Source of the DNA: Schaalia radingae
Lineage (GTDB): Bacteria > Actinomycetota > Actinomycetes > Actinomycetales > Actinomycetaceae
Length of the DNA: 64,000 nt
Direction: 5' to 3'
Assembly: GCF_900106055.1 (NCBI RefSeq)
Contig: NZ_LT629792.1
Location: 1,736,001 to 1,800,000 of the forward strand
The number at the start of each line of letters is the position of its first letter. Positions within the stretch are counted from its first letter, which is position 1. Position numbers and translations under genes: made by a program. This document shows, in pieces, positions 1-9,191 of the stretch. The notes under the pieces were generated by a model. That model saw only the letters and a program-made list of their open reading frames with translations. It did not search any database and was not told where the DNA came from.

Positions 1-316
1 CGACTGTCAAGTCTGCAAAGGAGGTGACTGGCTGGATACCCGCATTGTTGACGAGAACGTCGATCTGCCCAAAATGCTGCGCAACATCGTCAACCATGGC
101 CTTGGCATCCGCCTCCGAGCAAACGTCGCCTGTCACCTGCCCCACAGTGGCGCCAAGTTCGCGCAAGTTCTCGGCTAGCTTGTTGCCTTGGTCATTTTCA
201 ACAAGTGAATGGACTATGACAGTTGCGCCGGCCCTGGCAACCTCATAAGAAATCCCTGTGCCTAGCTTGCCGTCGGCACCAGTAATGAGGACGACCTTGT
301 TCTGTAGTTCTTTCAT
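1..316 (-). CDS. Short-chain dehydrogenase/reductase, copy 1 (cut by window edge)
   Basis: This is the N-terminal 105 or so residues of the same SDR that is complete at 12013-12777. It holds the TGxxxGxG dinucleotide-binding motif and the NNAG motif, but the catalytic Tyr-Lys pair falls outside the window. The start codon overlaps the stop of the aldolase gene (ATGA), so the two are translationally coupled. The gene is cut only by the window edge and there is no sign of a break. Confidence 0.93.
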   Translation of the reverse strand, partial: MKELQNKVVLITGADGKLGTGISYEVARAGATVIVHSLVENDQGNKLAENLRELGATVGQVTGDVCSEADAKAMVDDVAQHFGQIDVLVNNAGIQPVTSFADLTV

Positions 317-936
317 GCGTGAATCAGCTCCACTCCTTCTGGGAATTTGGTTTTACTATCGCCAAGCAGCATCGCTTGGAAGGTATTCCTGGCTGCCTGT
401 TCGAGCAATGACGCGCGGCGGAACGCCATCTCGGGGTCTTCGCCCACAGTGCAGCTTCCGTGGTGCGATAAGACCACACAGTTGTGTTCTGTCATCTGGC
501 GAGCAGACTCATCGGCGAGCTCATCTGAGCCATTTGGGTAATACGGGACAACGCCTACTGACTTCACGTAAAGCGCGTCGTCCAGTGTAAAGAATCTAAT
601 CTTGTGTCCGAGTGCGCTCAGCAGGACGGTATTTTGCGGATGTAAATGAAATACCGAGTTCACGTCGTCGCGCGCTTCGTAGATCCTGTCGTGTAGCTTC
701 CATTCACTCGAAGGTCGGGTCTCGAACGGGCCAGTGTCACCAACAGTCATTTTCGCAAATGAGTCCCGCGTCAGTTCACCGAGCCATGTACCCGACTTCG
801 TAATGAAGTACTCGTTCGATCCAGGTAACCGGGCCGAGATATTTCCCCCCGAGCCCAGCACTAGTCCAGACGACACAGCAGAGCAGGCATGAATAATTAA
901 CCGATCTATCAGCCCCTCAGGTGTCTTATGTATCAT
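313..936 (-). CDS. Class II aldolase, copy 1
   Basis: Identical to the 207-residue aldolase at 12774-13397, where residues and role are described. It is intact, with Glu78 and the zinc-ligand histidines 97, 99 and 158/159. It follows the GntR gene by 20 bp and shares an ATGA overlap with the dehydrogenase downstream. If both copies are real and transcribed, the cell carries two doses of the enzyme that commits deoxypentulose 1-phosphate to DHAP. Confidence 0.9.
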   Translation of the reverse strand: MIHKTPEGLIDRLIIHACSAVSSGLVLGSGGNISARLPGSNEYFITKSGTWLGELTRDSFAKMTVGDTGPFETRPSSEWKLHDRIYEARDDVNSVFHLHPQNTVLLSALGHKIRFFTLDDALYVKSVGVVPYYPNGSDELADESARQMTEHNCVVLSHHGSCTVGEDPEMAFRRASLLEQAARNTFQAMLLGDSKTKFPEGVELIHA

Positions 937-956
937 TTCTCCCTCTTTTCATTGGT

Positions 957-1730
957 TCAATTCCGAACCCTCATCATCGAAAACTGGAACCTTCCCTCGC
1001 GAAAGAATGACCGCGCGTACAGGATAGGAAGGTGAGTTCTATCAAAATGCAACTGATGAAGCCCCAAGAAAGACTCATCACGGGCCTCCATCGAGAGTCC
1101 AAAGTCGCTTCCAACCACAGCGTGCACGTCCGTCGATGCGTATTTGATCGAATGACCCACGAGGTCGCAAAGGGTGAAAATCGACCCATGCATTTCCTCG
1201 ACATCGAACTCTGCAGGAAAGATTCCGGCTCGAATAACCTCGAAAGAAACCGCGACCATTGCTCCGTCAGCTTCGACCTCACGTCGAGTCTCAATAACTC
1301 TTTCCCCGTCGCCAAGCCGGAGAACGTCTCTCTCATCTTCGGTGGGCGTCCGAACGCATTTGTCCGTGTAGCGTATTGTGGGATCCATCCCGGCGTTAGC
1401 GATTGTTTGCGACATCGATGTCAACTCCGACAGGTTTGAAGCCATAACAGCCTGGGCATCCGTCACGAATGTTCCCGAGCCGTGCCGACGGATCACGAGG
1501 CCCTGAGCCGCTAACTCCTGTAACGCCGACCGCAAGGTGTTCCGCGAGACGCCCAACTCAGAAGCTAGCGTCGGCTCGGACGCCAGTGCTTCCCCCGGCT
1601 CCCACTCACCCGCGTAAATGCGGTTCCTTAATTCTGCCGCGACATCTGCCGCAGCTCCGAGGTTCGGAGTTCTCATTGCCGGCGGAGTCAAAGCCGTACC
1701 CGTTTGCGAGTAAATGGGCCGCGAGTTCAT
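957..1730 (-). CDS. GntR family regulator with UTRA domain, copy 1
   Basis: Identical to the regulator at 13418-14191. Being inside the amplified unit, regulator and operator copies rise together, so repression should stay balanced when the operon is duplicated. It starts 1 bp after the cupin gene ends, so it is co-transcribed with the operon it most likely controls. Confidence 0.92.
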   Translation of the reverse strand: MNSRPIYSQTGTALTPPAMRTPNLGAAADVAAELRNRIYAGEWEPGEALASEPTLASELGVSRNTLRSALQELAAQGLVIRRHGSGTFVTDAQAVMASNLSELTSMSQTIANAGMDPTIRYTDKCVRTPTEDERDVLRLGDGERVIETRREVEADGAMVAVSFEVIRAGIFPAEFDVEEMHGSIFTLCDLVGHSIKYASTDVHAVVGSDFGLSMEARDESFLGLHQLHFDRTHLPILYARSFFREGRFQFSMMRVRN

Positions 1731-1731
1731 G

Positions 1732-2184
1732 TCACTGTCCTTCGTGTAGTTTGGCGTGTAATGTTTCTATTCCATGCGCGGTCAACATCTCCTCACTTGC
1801 CAGTTCAAAACCGTCCCATGTGAAACCCGGTGCCATGGTTGTACCCAGTAGTGTCCATTCGCCCAACGACATCGAGCCCTGCCAGACGCCTGCCTCCACC
1901 ACGTGCTGGGGCCTCTGGCCCGCCCTCAGATCCATGCCGAGAATTACCTCTGACCTGCGACCCAAGTCATCAATCTGGACCAGGAGTAGAGGCGCTCCCG
2001 CATACCAGTGGTAGACCTCTGAACCGCTGAGCCTGTGGAGTTCTGACCACTGGTCGCCACCAACGAGGTAGTAGATCGCGGTGGAGTTATCATCGATAAA
2101 TGTCTGCCGGTGTAGGCCGCCTTCTTGGTCTAGCTCGGTAAGATCGAGTAGTTTGGCTACCTCGTCACGAGTCAACGGATTCAT
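1732..2184 (-). CDS. Cupin_5 (DUF985) family protein, copy 1
   Basis: Identical to the 150-residue cupin at 14193-14645. Its start lies 20 bp inside the end of the upstream permease gene, with a GAGG ribosome-binding sequence within the permease 3' end. The reading frame is intact. Confidence 0.88.
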   Translation of the reverse strand: MNPLTRDEVAKLLDLTELDQEGGLHRQTFIDDNSTAIYYLVGGDQWSELHRLSGSEVYHWYAGAPLLLVQIDDLGRRSEVILGMDLRAGQRPQHVVEAGVWQGSMSLGEWTLLGTTMAPGFTWDGFELASEEMLTAHGIETLHAKLHEGQ

Positions 2185-3082
2185 GGTCTGCTTCCTCTCT
2201 TGTCTTCCTAAAGTTGAAAGTGGTCAGCAAGAGTGCCAGTAGTGTCACAACATATGGAGCAGCATCTGTGACTTGGGTCGGAATCCCAACACCCTGCGCA
2301 CGAAAACCGATCGCCTCGGCAGCACCGAATAGTGTTGCCGCGCCGAGGACACCAATCGGGTGTGAACGTGCAAGCATGACGGAAACGACCGCGATCCAGC
2401 CACGACCAGCTGACATCTCTTCAGAAAACTGCACCACATTACCCAACGAGAGCTGCGCGCCTCCTAGGCCACACAGGAGCCCCGACAGGATAACTGCCGC
2501 ATACTTGTACGTAACTGGATTGACGCCGAGCGTTTGAGCGGCAAGTGGTTTCTCACCTACACCGCGGAGTCTGAGTCCTGCGGGCGTTCGGAAGATTACA
2601 ATCCAGAAGACGAAAACGAGAATGAACGCCAGATATCCAAGAATTGTTTGATTGAACAGTGCGTTGCCAACCCACGGAATATCCGCGAGCAACGGGATGC
2701 GATAGGTCTCCAGTCCGACGATTCGCGGATCAACGAATGTTCCCGAGGTGTTGAAAAGGCCAACCAACAGGAACGATGTGATTCCTGTTGCGAGAATATT
2801 CATTGCGACGCCCACGACGATCGGCTCTGCCCCTCGATTGACGCTTCCGTACGCCAAAATAAGTGTGAAGATTCCCGATGCGGTCATCGCACCAAGCGCA
2901 CCTAGGAGCGCACTCCCGGTGAAGTAGGACGTGGCAACCGCAAAGAACGCTCCTACCAAGAGCTGGCCCTCCAACGCGATATTGAAGATCCCCGCCTTGT
3001 CACAAATCAATCCACCGAGCGCGGCGAAAAGGATCGGAATTAACGCCCGAACGATTGAATCTATCAGCGCTGCATCAAACAT
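2165..3082 (-). CDS. Nucleoside-type ABC permease, second subunit, copy 1
   Basis: Identical to the 305-residue permease at 14626-15543. Its start codon shares a base with the stop codon of the larger permease gene, so translation of the two membrane subunits is coupled. Confidence 0.92.
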   Translation of the reverse strand: MFDAALIDSIVRALIPILFAALGGLICDKAGIFNIALEGQLLVGAFFAVATSYFTGSALLGALGAMTASGIFTLILAYGSVNRGAEPIVVGVAMNILATGITSFLLVGLFNTSGTFVDPRIVGLETYRIPLLADIPWVGNALFNQTILGYLAFILVFVFWIVIFRTPAGLRLRGVGEKPLAAQTLGVNPVTYKYAAVILSGLLCGLGGAQLSLGNVVQFSEEMSAGRGWIAVVSVMLARSHPIGVLGAATLFGAAEAIGFRAQGVGIPTQVTDAAPYVVTLLALLLTTFNFRKTREEADHESVDS

Positions 3083-4281
3083 TAATTCGCATTCCCTTCT
3101 GCAACGGCAACCGTTTCATCCGTAGGTTGCAATGCATCTGCATGATCGGACGCGTGCTCACGAGCGATACTTCTTCGACGCTTCTTGAAATTCGGCAAAG
3201 TGACCCTGAATACGATCAGGATAATTACGACACCTTGGATCACGGAGGCGATCTGCGGCGACATACCTAGTCCGCGACTCATCGCACTTGCGCCCGCCAT
3301 GATCGCGCCGAAGAATGCTCCAGCAGCAAGGACGGCAAACGGACGATACATCGCAAGCAATGCGACCATGAGCCCTGTCCAGGCATAGCCCGAAGACAGC
3401 AAGGCTCCGTCAATCAATCGCGTCTCTGGCGCTCCGATCGTCAGAAGTACTCCAACAAGACCGGCGATGCCACCAGAGAGCGTCATGACCTGGAGTGTCA
3501 GTTTCCGTTCGTGACCGCCACCATATTCGATGAATCTGGGATTTATTCCATTGATCCCCGATTCGTAGCCGAAGATGGTGTTCCTATTAACGTAGGCCAT
3601 CCCGACAACAACCAGCAGGATGATGACGAAAGACCAATTGATTGAACTACCGATCGTTGAAACCAAGTTGCCTCGACCCAGACCGTTAGATACCGATTGA
3701 CCGAGCCCAGAGTTTAATGGCAACAACATCGGAATCTGCACGTCGAGCCGGATTTGTTCGGTCGCTACCATCTGTGACGTCTGATCCTTCAAGGGGTATC
3801 GGATCATCCAAGAGGAGAAGAATCTTGCCGGGTAGGACAGTAGGAGCGAGGTGATAAGAATTGGCACCCCAGGCCAGAACTGTAGTACCGCCGACACCAA
3901 CGCCCACAGAGCGCCCCCCGCGATTCCTCCTAGAATTGCGCATATCATAACGATAATTCCGGGTCCCGGCATATATAGCGCAACTATGCCGCCGACCAAG
4001 CCACCCATGATCATCTGACCTTCGGTACCGATGTTCAAGATGCCGGATCGAAACGCGACAGCTGTTGCCATCGCCATACCGACAAGCGGGATCGCACGCT
4101 GGATTGTATTGGTAATTCCCGACGGAGAAAGAATTGATCCTTCAGCCATCGTTAAGTATGCCTCAACCGGGGAGTACCCAGCCAAGAGGATGAAGATAGC
4201 GCCAACGACAAAGGCCAACACGATTGACAGCGGAATTGGGCCGGTCAGCCAACGTACAAATGCATTACCGTTATTCCTCAT
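3082..4281 (-). CDS. Nucleoside-type ABC permease, first subunit, copy 1
   Basis: Identical to the 399-residue permease at 15543-16742. It overlaps the end of the ATPase gene by 11 bp. The reading frame is intact, with a long hydrophobic core and a charged C-terminal tail. Confidence 0.92.
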   Translation of the reverse strand: MRNNGNAFVRWLTGPIPLSIVLAFVVGAIFILLAGYSPVEAYLTMAEGSILSPSGITNTIQRAIPLVGMAMATAVAFRSGILNIGTEGQMIMGGLVGGIVALYMPGPGIIVMICAILGGIAGGALWALVSAVLQFWPGVPILITSLLLSYPARFFSSWMIRYPLKDQTSQMVATEQIRLDVQIPMLLPLNSGLGQSVSNGLGRGNLVSTIGSSINWSFVIILLVVVGMAYVNRNTIFGYESGINGINPRFIEYGGGHERKLTLQVMTLSGGIAGLVGVLLTIGAPETRLIDGALLSSGYAWTGLMVALLAMYRPFAVLAAGAFFGAIMAGASAMSRGLGMSPQIASVIQGVVIILIVFRVTLPNFKKRRRSIAREHASDHADALQPTDETVAVAEGNAN

Positions 4282-5791
4282 CTGACACCGTCCCTCCGGC
4301 CATCAATAGGCCAAGCTTGCTCTCAGTCGCCTCACTGACAGGCATTTGGGCAACGATTTCACCCTCGTACATCACGGCTACGCGGGTCGACAATGAGAGA
4401 ATTTCGCTCAGTTCGGCACTAATCAGAAGGATTCCGCCACCGGAATCGCGGTAATCGGTCAATGTAGAATGAATGAACTCAATTGCACCGATATCGACAC
4501 CTCTGGTTGGTTGTTCCGCAACTAGTAGTGGAGATTCGTGCTCCATCTCACGCGCAATGAGAATCTTCTGTAAGTTTCCACCCGACAGAGTCCCTACAGC
4601 GACATTTTCATTGGCAATCTTCACCGAAAATTTGTCGATGAGTCTCCGCGCAAACGACTTTCGCGCGGGAAGATCGATGATCCCCTTCCGCTTTGTGAGC
4701 TCCTCGCCGTAGTGGTGTCCCATGGCGAGGTTTTCCTCTGCTGAGGCCGTCGTCGCCGCGCCCACTCCCTGTCGATCCTCGGGGATGTACGCCAAACCCG
4801 CCTCACGCCGCGTTCGAACAGATGCGTTTGTGACTTCTTTGTCCATGACGGAGATCGAGCCGTGCTCCACTGGCGTCAAACCTGCGATTGCACTTGCAAG
4901 TTCTGTCTGGCCATTGCCAGCGACACCCGCGATACCAAGAATTTCACCCTGACGCACTGTTAGCGACAAGTCCTTAACCTTCGCTTGTTTTTGAGAATCG
5001 CGAACGCTGAGATTTTCAACTTTCAGGACAGGCCGGCCAGGGTCAAACTGCGAAGGAGCTTGAGTCAGATCAACATCACGACCAGTCATCGCCTGAGTCA
5101 CTGATTCGGGTGTCGCCTCAGACGTCTTCATCCGGGCAACCACACGTCCGTCACGCAAAACAGTCACGCGATCCGAAATATCCATCACCTCGCGCAGCTT
5201 ATGCGTAATGAGAATGATTGTCTGTCCCTGTTGCTTAAGATGGCGTAGCACGCCAAAAAGCTGATCCGTCTCCTGTGGTGTCAATACCGCGGTTGGTTCG
5301 TCCAGAATTAGCACCTTCGCACCGCGGTAGAGAACCTTGATGATCTCTGCGCGTTGGAGCAGACCCACCGGCGCATTTGCAACGCGCACGCGCGGATCCA
5401 CATCAAGCCCGAAGCGTGTCGCAAAATCTTCAACGATCTTGATCGCTTCCTCCCGGTCGATCAGCACACCCTTGGTCGGCTCCTTACGAAATACCACATT
5501 CTCGGCGACGGACATTGAGGGAAACATCTGGAATTCTTGGAACACCATTCCGATTCCAGCCCTGATCGCATCGAGCGGGCTCGAAAAGTGCACTTCCTTT
5601 CCTTCGAGGAAGATAGAGCCCTCATCGGGAGTGTAGAGGCCTGAAAGAATTGACATTAAGACTGACTTGCCGGCGCCATTTTCCCCCATGAGCGCATGGA
5701 TCTCTCCCTTCTTGACTGAAAAAGTCACGTCATCATTCGCGAGGACCCCGGGGAACTGCTTTGTAATGCCCCTCATCTCAACATCTAACAC
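4271..5791 (-). CDS. Double-domain ABC ATPase of a nucleoside importer, copy 1
   Basis: Identical to the 506-residue ATPase at 16732-18252. It starts with GTG behind an AGGAGG-type ribosome-binding site, 66 bp after the binding-protein stop codon and across the hairpin at 5818-5849. Both nucleotide-binding domains are intact. Confidence 0.95.
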   Translation of the reverse strand: MLDVEMRGITKQFPGVLANDDVTFSVKKGEIHALMGENGAGKSVLMSILSGLYTPDEGSIFLEGKEVHFSSPLDAIRAGIGMVFQEFQMFPSMSVAENVVFRKEPTKGVLIDREEAIKIVEDFATRFGLDVDPRVRVANAPVGLLQRAEIIKVLYRGAKVLILDEPTAVLTPQETDQLFGVLRHLKQQGQTIILITHKLREVMDISDRVTVLRDGRVVARMKTSEATPESVTQAMTGRDVDLTQAPSQFDPGRPVLKVENLSVRDSQKQAKVKDLSLTVRQGEILGIAGVAGNGQTELASAIAGLTPVEHGSISVMDKEVTNASVRTRREAGLAYIPEDRQGVGAATTASAEENLAMGHHYGEELTKRKGIIDLPARKSFARRLIDKFSVKIANENVAVGTLSGGNLQKILIAREMEHESPLLVAEQPTRGVDIGAIEFIHSTLTDYRDSGGGILLISAELSEILSLSTRVAVMYEGEIVAQMPVSEATESKLGLLMAGGTVSDEE

Positions 5792-5817
5792 TGCAACCCT
5801 CCTTTCTTTATAGACAA

Positions 5818-5849
5818 GGGAGGGGTCGAGAAGTGTTTCGACCCCTCCC
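5818..5849 (-). terminator. Intercistronic hairpin after the binding-protein gene, copy 1
   Basis: A perfect 12-bp stem (5818-5829 with 5838-5849) and an 8-base loop lie 8 bp after the stop codon of the lipoprotein gene and before the ATPase gene. No T-run follows, so it is more likely an mRNA-stabilising or partial-termination hairpin. Such hairpins are often seen after binding-protein genes in ABC operons and raise the binding protein over the membrane parts. Confidence 0.7.
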
Positions 5850-5856
5850 GATGGAT

Positions 5857-6924
5857 TTAGTTGAACTTGCCGGTAGCATCCGGCGGCGTGATTTCGCCGT
5901 CGATGATCTGCTGCTTTATCGTTGCAAGCTGCTCAACGACCTCCGGGTGCTCCATGACCGTGCATTGTGAATCCTCAGCACCAGGTGCGAGAGACACGAT
6001 GTCCATGCCACCCTCTGCAAGCCCGAAGGAACTAAATTGGTCGGCGGTGCCGGCATCGATGTCGGCAATTAGTTGCGGAATAAGAGTATCCATCAACTTC
6101 AGAGTGCCGTCACCTACACCGCCAGGAGTGAGCGGACACTGGTTGACGTCAACGCCGTAGCCTGTCACACCGCCCTCGCCTGTAGCCTCAAAGACTCCAC
6201 CGTTGGAGCCTGAAGCCACCGCGAAGATATGATCCACGTCTTGAGCCACAAGCGCAGCTGCCTGTTCCTTGGCACGCGCCGGATCTGAGAACGGGCTATC
6301 GCCTCCGATGAATAGTTGCTGATCGGCAACGTCCGGGTTTGCATCCTTTGCCCCCTGAGCGAACGCATCAGTGTAACGGTGGATGAATGGAATATCGACG
6401 GCACCGACAGACCCGATATTGTTGGTTTCCGTGAGCAGACCGGCCTCGTAACCGAGCAGGTAGGCCGCCTCGTGTTCGCGGAAGACCGCGCAATACATGT
6501 TTGGCGGGTACGGCTCGTCGGGGCAGTCATCAATATGGATGAACTTCTGATCGGGGTAACGCTCAGCGTACTCGAATGCCACGTCGGTGTACGAGAACGT
6601 AATCGTCACGATGTAATCAGGGCTCTCCGAAACAGCCTGATCCATGTTTTGACGGATCGAGGTCTGCTCAGAACTACCTTCATAAACCTTAGCTGTTCCG
6701 CCGTTCTGCTCCGCCGCTTGCTCAACGCCGATCTTGCCCGACTCTAGAAACTTGTTCACTCCAATAGGATCATTTGTCAGGTAGATGTAGGTCGGACCGC
6801 CCGATCCGCCTCCATCGCCTCCCGAACCAGCTTCACCTTCTTCGCTGCATGCTGCCAGTGACAGTGCAAGCGCCGCTGTGCCGACGAGTGCCGCCAGCTT
6901 GTACTTCGCCTTTGAAGTAACCAC
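5857..6924 (-). CDS. BMP/PnrA-like nucleoside-binding lipoprotein, copy 1
   Basis: Identical to the 355-residue lipoprotein at 18318-19385. It has a GTG start behind GGAGGA, 13 bp after the mtnA stop codon, and an intact lipobox with Cys26. Confidence 0.94.
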   Translation of the reverse strand: MVTSKAKYKLAALVGTAALALSLAACSEEGEAGSGGDGGGSGGPTYIYLTNDPIGVNKFLESGKIGVEQAAEQNGGTAKVYEGSSEQTSIRQNMDQAVSESPDYIVTITFSYTDVAFEYAERYPDQKFIHIDDCPDEPYPPNMYCAVFREHEAAYLLGYEAGLLTETNNIGSVGAVDIPFIHRYTDAFAQGAKDANPDVADQQLFIGGDSPFSDPARAKEQAAALVAQDVDHIFAVASGSNGGVFEATGEGGVTGYGVDVNQCPLTPGGVGDGTLKLMDTLIPQLIADIDAGTADQFSSFGLAEGGMDIVSLAPGAEDSQCTVMEHPEVVEQLATIKQQIIDGEITPPDATGKFN

Positions 6925-6937
6925 GATTTCCTCCTAA

Positions 6938-7966
6938 TTAGTTTGATCGTGTGCGAATGGGGCCTAGGGGAACCGTCGAGGGAGACTCTCCTCGATCAAC
7001 GCGTATCACTCTGCGATCAGTCACAATGGCCGTAATGTTCTCGTGCGGGGTGACGTCAAAAGCGGGATTAATCGCCTGAGTCTCCTCTGGAGCAGTGCGT
7101 ACCCCGTGGAAGTTCACAACCTCCTCGGTCCCGCGATCTTCGATTTCAATATCAGCACCCGTCTTCGTCTCCATGTCAATGGTGGATTCAGGAGCCACCA
7201 CGATCACAGGGAGGTTCATTGCCTTCGCCCCTAGAGACAGGGAGTAGGTTCCGATCTTGTTGGCGGTGTCGCCATTTGCCGTAATCCGGTCCGCGCCCGC
7301 GAAGAACGCCTGAGCGAAGCCTCTTCTGAGAAGAAACGGTCCCGCGGAATCGACAATAAGGCGATACGGAGCGCCCATCTGCTCGAGCTCCCACGCCGTC
7401 AGGCGCGAACCCTGAAGGAGCGGTCGCGTCTCAACAGGGAGTGCCTCCTTGAGCGTGCCACGCTCAAACATGGTTTGAATGACGCCGAGGGCCGTACCGC
7501 GCTCCACGCACGCCAACCCTCCCGTGTTACAAACGGTCATGATCGCGTGTTGACCTTCTCCAAGCAGCTCTTCTATAAGATCCGCGCCGTACTGCCCCAT
7601 GGAATAACACGAGGCAATATCCTCATCGCGAATCGCGAGCGCTTCTTCAAGGATCCTGTCTTTACCCTCGTTCGCGTATTCCATCACGCGCCTCACCCCC
7701 CACGAGAGATTGACTGCGGTTGGGCGTGCGTTTGCGAGCCTACGGGAGGCGTCCTCAAGCTCCGCACCTTTCAATCCTTGCTGCGCGATAAGAGCGACTC
7801 CCATACCGCCAGCAACTCCAAGAGCCGGCGCGCCTCGCACAGCAAGTCGCTTGATGTCGTTGATCAAATCGTCGAGCTCCGTCACAGTACGAACTTCGAG
7901 TTCGCCTGGAAGTTTGGTCTGATCGATGAGCTCGATATGCCCATCAACCCAATCAATAGTCCTCAT
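6938..7966 (-). CDS. mtnA: S-methyl-5-thioribose-1-phosphate isomerase, copy 1
   Basis: Identical to the 342-residue isomerase at 19399-20427. It is the first gene of the operon, with an ATG start behind a GGAGGT ribosome-binding site. The promoter and paired 10-mers just upstream (7984-8036) are also duplicated, so this copy should be expressed independently of copy 2. Confidence 0.95.
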   Translation of the reverse strand: MRTIDWVDGHIELIDQTKLPGELEVRTVTELDDLINDIKRLAVRGAPALGVAGGMGVALIAQQGLKGAELEDASRRLANARPTAVNLSWGVRRVMEYANEGKDRILEEALAIRDEDIASCYSMGQYGADLIEELLGEGQHAIMTVCNTGGLACVERGTALGVIQTMFERGTLKEALPVETRPLLQGSRLTAWELEQMGAPYRLIVDSAGPFLLRRGFAQAFFAGADRITANGDTANKIGTYSLSLGAKAMNLPVIVVAPESTIDMETKTGADIEIEDRGTEEVVNFHGVRTAPEETQAINPAFDVTPHENITAIVTDRRVIRVDRGESPSTVPLGPIRTRSN

Positions 7967-7983
7967 TGCCTACCTCCAATTTT

Positions 7984-8036
7984 CAAGTTGTTCTACAAGT
8001 ATTGCCCACGTGTGCTATCTTGTCAACAAGTTGTTC
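7984..8036 (-). promoter_or_regulatory. mtnA operon promoter with paired operator-like 10-mers, copy 1
   Basis: Read leftward, TTGACA (8026-8021), a 17-base spacer and AATACT (8003-7998) form a good sigma-A-type promoter about 30 bp before the mtnA start. The 10-mer CAAGTTGTTC occurs at 7984-7993, over the expected transcription start, and again at 8027-8036, just upstream of the -35 box, 43 bp apart. The second sits in an odd palindrome, AACAA-G-TTGTT. This is the layout of a repressor operator pair, and the GntR protein of the operon is the obvious candidate. A weaker rightward promoter (TTGTCA at 8020, TAACGC at 8043) may overlap it. Confidence 0.65.
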
Positions 8037-8089
8037 CACATCTAACGCTGATGTGAACAAGTCCAAACATCGTCGTTAAAGGATTCTCG

Positions 8090-8377
8090 ATGGATCAACA
8101 AACAATACTCGAAGCCTTCGGGTGGCTTGGCTCATTCCTTGTCGTCATGTCGCTCGTCCTGCCCAACCAGAAGAAGTTCCGATTCTGGAACCTAGTTGGA
8201 AGCGGCATCGCCGCCATCTATAATCTGCTCTTGGGCGTTTGGTCAATGGTCATCATGAACGCGGCCATCGTTATCATCGACGTCTATTGGCTCCATCGGC
8301 TCATCACCGAGGGCAGATCGACGCAACCCATTAGAATTGACAGCGAGCTCGATAGCAAGGCAACGCCAGAATCCTAG
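8090..8377 (+). CDS. Small membrane protein, YgjV/CBU_0592-like, copy 1
   Basis: A 95-residue protein with about three hydrophobic segments (roughly residues 8-25, 30-48 and 52-68) and a short polar C-terminal tail. The pattern of a GWLG motif, a polar NQKKFRFWN turn and a second glycine-rich helix resembles the small YgjV/CBU_0592-like membrane proteins, whose function is not established. It is transcribed away from mtnA across the shared operator region, so it may answer to the same regulator. An AAGGA sequence precedes the ATG. Confidence 0.6.
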   Translation: MDQQTILEAFGWLGSFLVVMSLVLPNQKKFRFWNLVGSGIAAIYNLLLGVWSMVIMNAAIVIIDVYWLHRLITEGRSTQPIRIDSELDSKATPES

Positions 8378-8949
8378 GGCGTCACCTCAGGTCTACTAAA
8401 CTGCGGGATCCACGACTCCCGATGAGAATGTGTCCGGAACGGGTCACCATCCATCATGCGCATCCGCTCGGCCAACCTGCAGGAGCACGGACTCTGGGCC
8501 CGAGTACAGCCGATGCCGAGTAGCGTGGCAAACTGCCCTCTCCCCGAAATTTCGATGAGACATCGCAGCTCATTTCCCGCTCCCGCAGCGCTTGAATTTC
8601 GCGGCGTCTTAGACGCCGTATAGGCAACCTCGCCGGGCGTCGACGCAAGGCCTGCCTCGCAGTCATCAAACCCATGAGCCTCCTCCACCAGCTATACTTA
8701 GCAGAGAAGGCCTGAACGAGCAGGAGCGTCGAGCGAATACTGACCGCCCCATGTATTTCTAGCATGTTGGTGGTGAGGTGCCGGAGAGGGCCGTCTTCGC
8801 CAGAGCCGCGCGTAATCTCAGATCAACCTATCCACATGTTCGTGGCTTCGATAGCAAGGGCACGACCTGCTCCGGCACGTCGGGTAGCGCAATGTGGCAG
8901 CGTCAGAGACTCGCTAGTCTTCTTCGCGACGGGAGTCACGAATGCCCGT
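8378..8949. other. Non-coding stretch before the insertion sequence, copy 1
   Basis: About 570 bp with no convincing gene: the short open frames on both strands overlap each other and have no recognisable domain. The only structure I see is a perfect 8-bp palindrome around one central base at 8602-8618 (CGGCGTCT-T-AGACGCCG), too tight to act as a normal terminator loop. It may be decayed coding sequence. Confidence 0.5.
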
Positions 8950-8954
8950 TACCT

Positions 8955-9191
8955 TGTTGACAGGTCCTGATTGGCGGGTGTTGATTGGGATTGTCGGCCA
9001 GCCGCCCTGGCATGGTGTCTTGCCCCTGTCTATCCAATGATCCGGGGGGGTGTTGCCACCAGGGTCGGTTGCCAGCATGTGATCGCTGATTAGGGGCTCG
9101 GCACCAAGGATGGATGCCTGTCGTAACGTGGATGTGAGGCGTGCTGTCTAGGCTCGGCCGACTTATGGTGCAAACCGAGAGGACAACTGCC
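8955..9191 (+). ncRNA. Candidate IS110 bridge RNA region, copy 1
   Basis: IS110-group elements are known to encode a bridge RNA in the non-coding end upstream of the recombinase. Here the roughly 240-bp left end is rich in short self-complementary stretches. It holds GGGGGGGTG at 9044-9052, which can pair with the terminal CACCCCCC at 10407-10414 of the element, as a donor-recognition guide would. The RNA limits and loops are not determined. Confidence 0.35.

Noticed and set aside
8374..8765. Overlapping leftward open frames of about 100 codons before the IS110
   Set aside because: Two frames overlap in the same DNA, neither has a recognisable domain or a ribosome-binding site, and the region looks non-coding.
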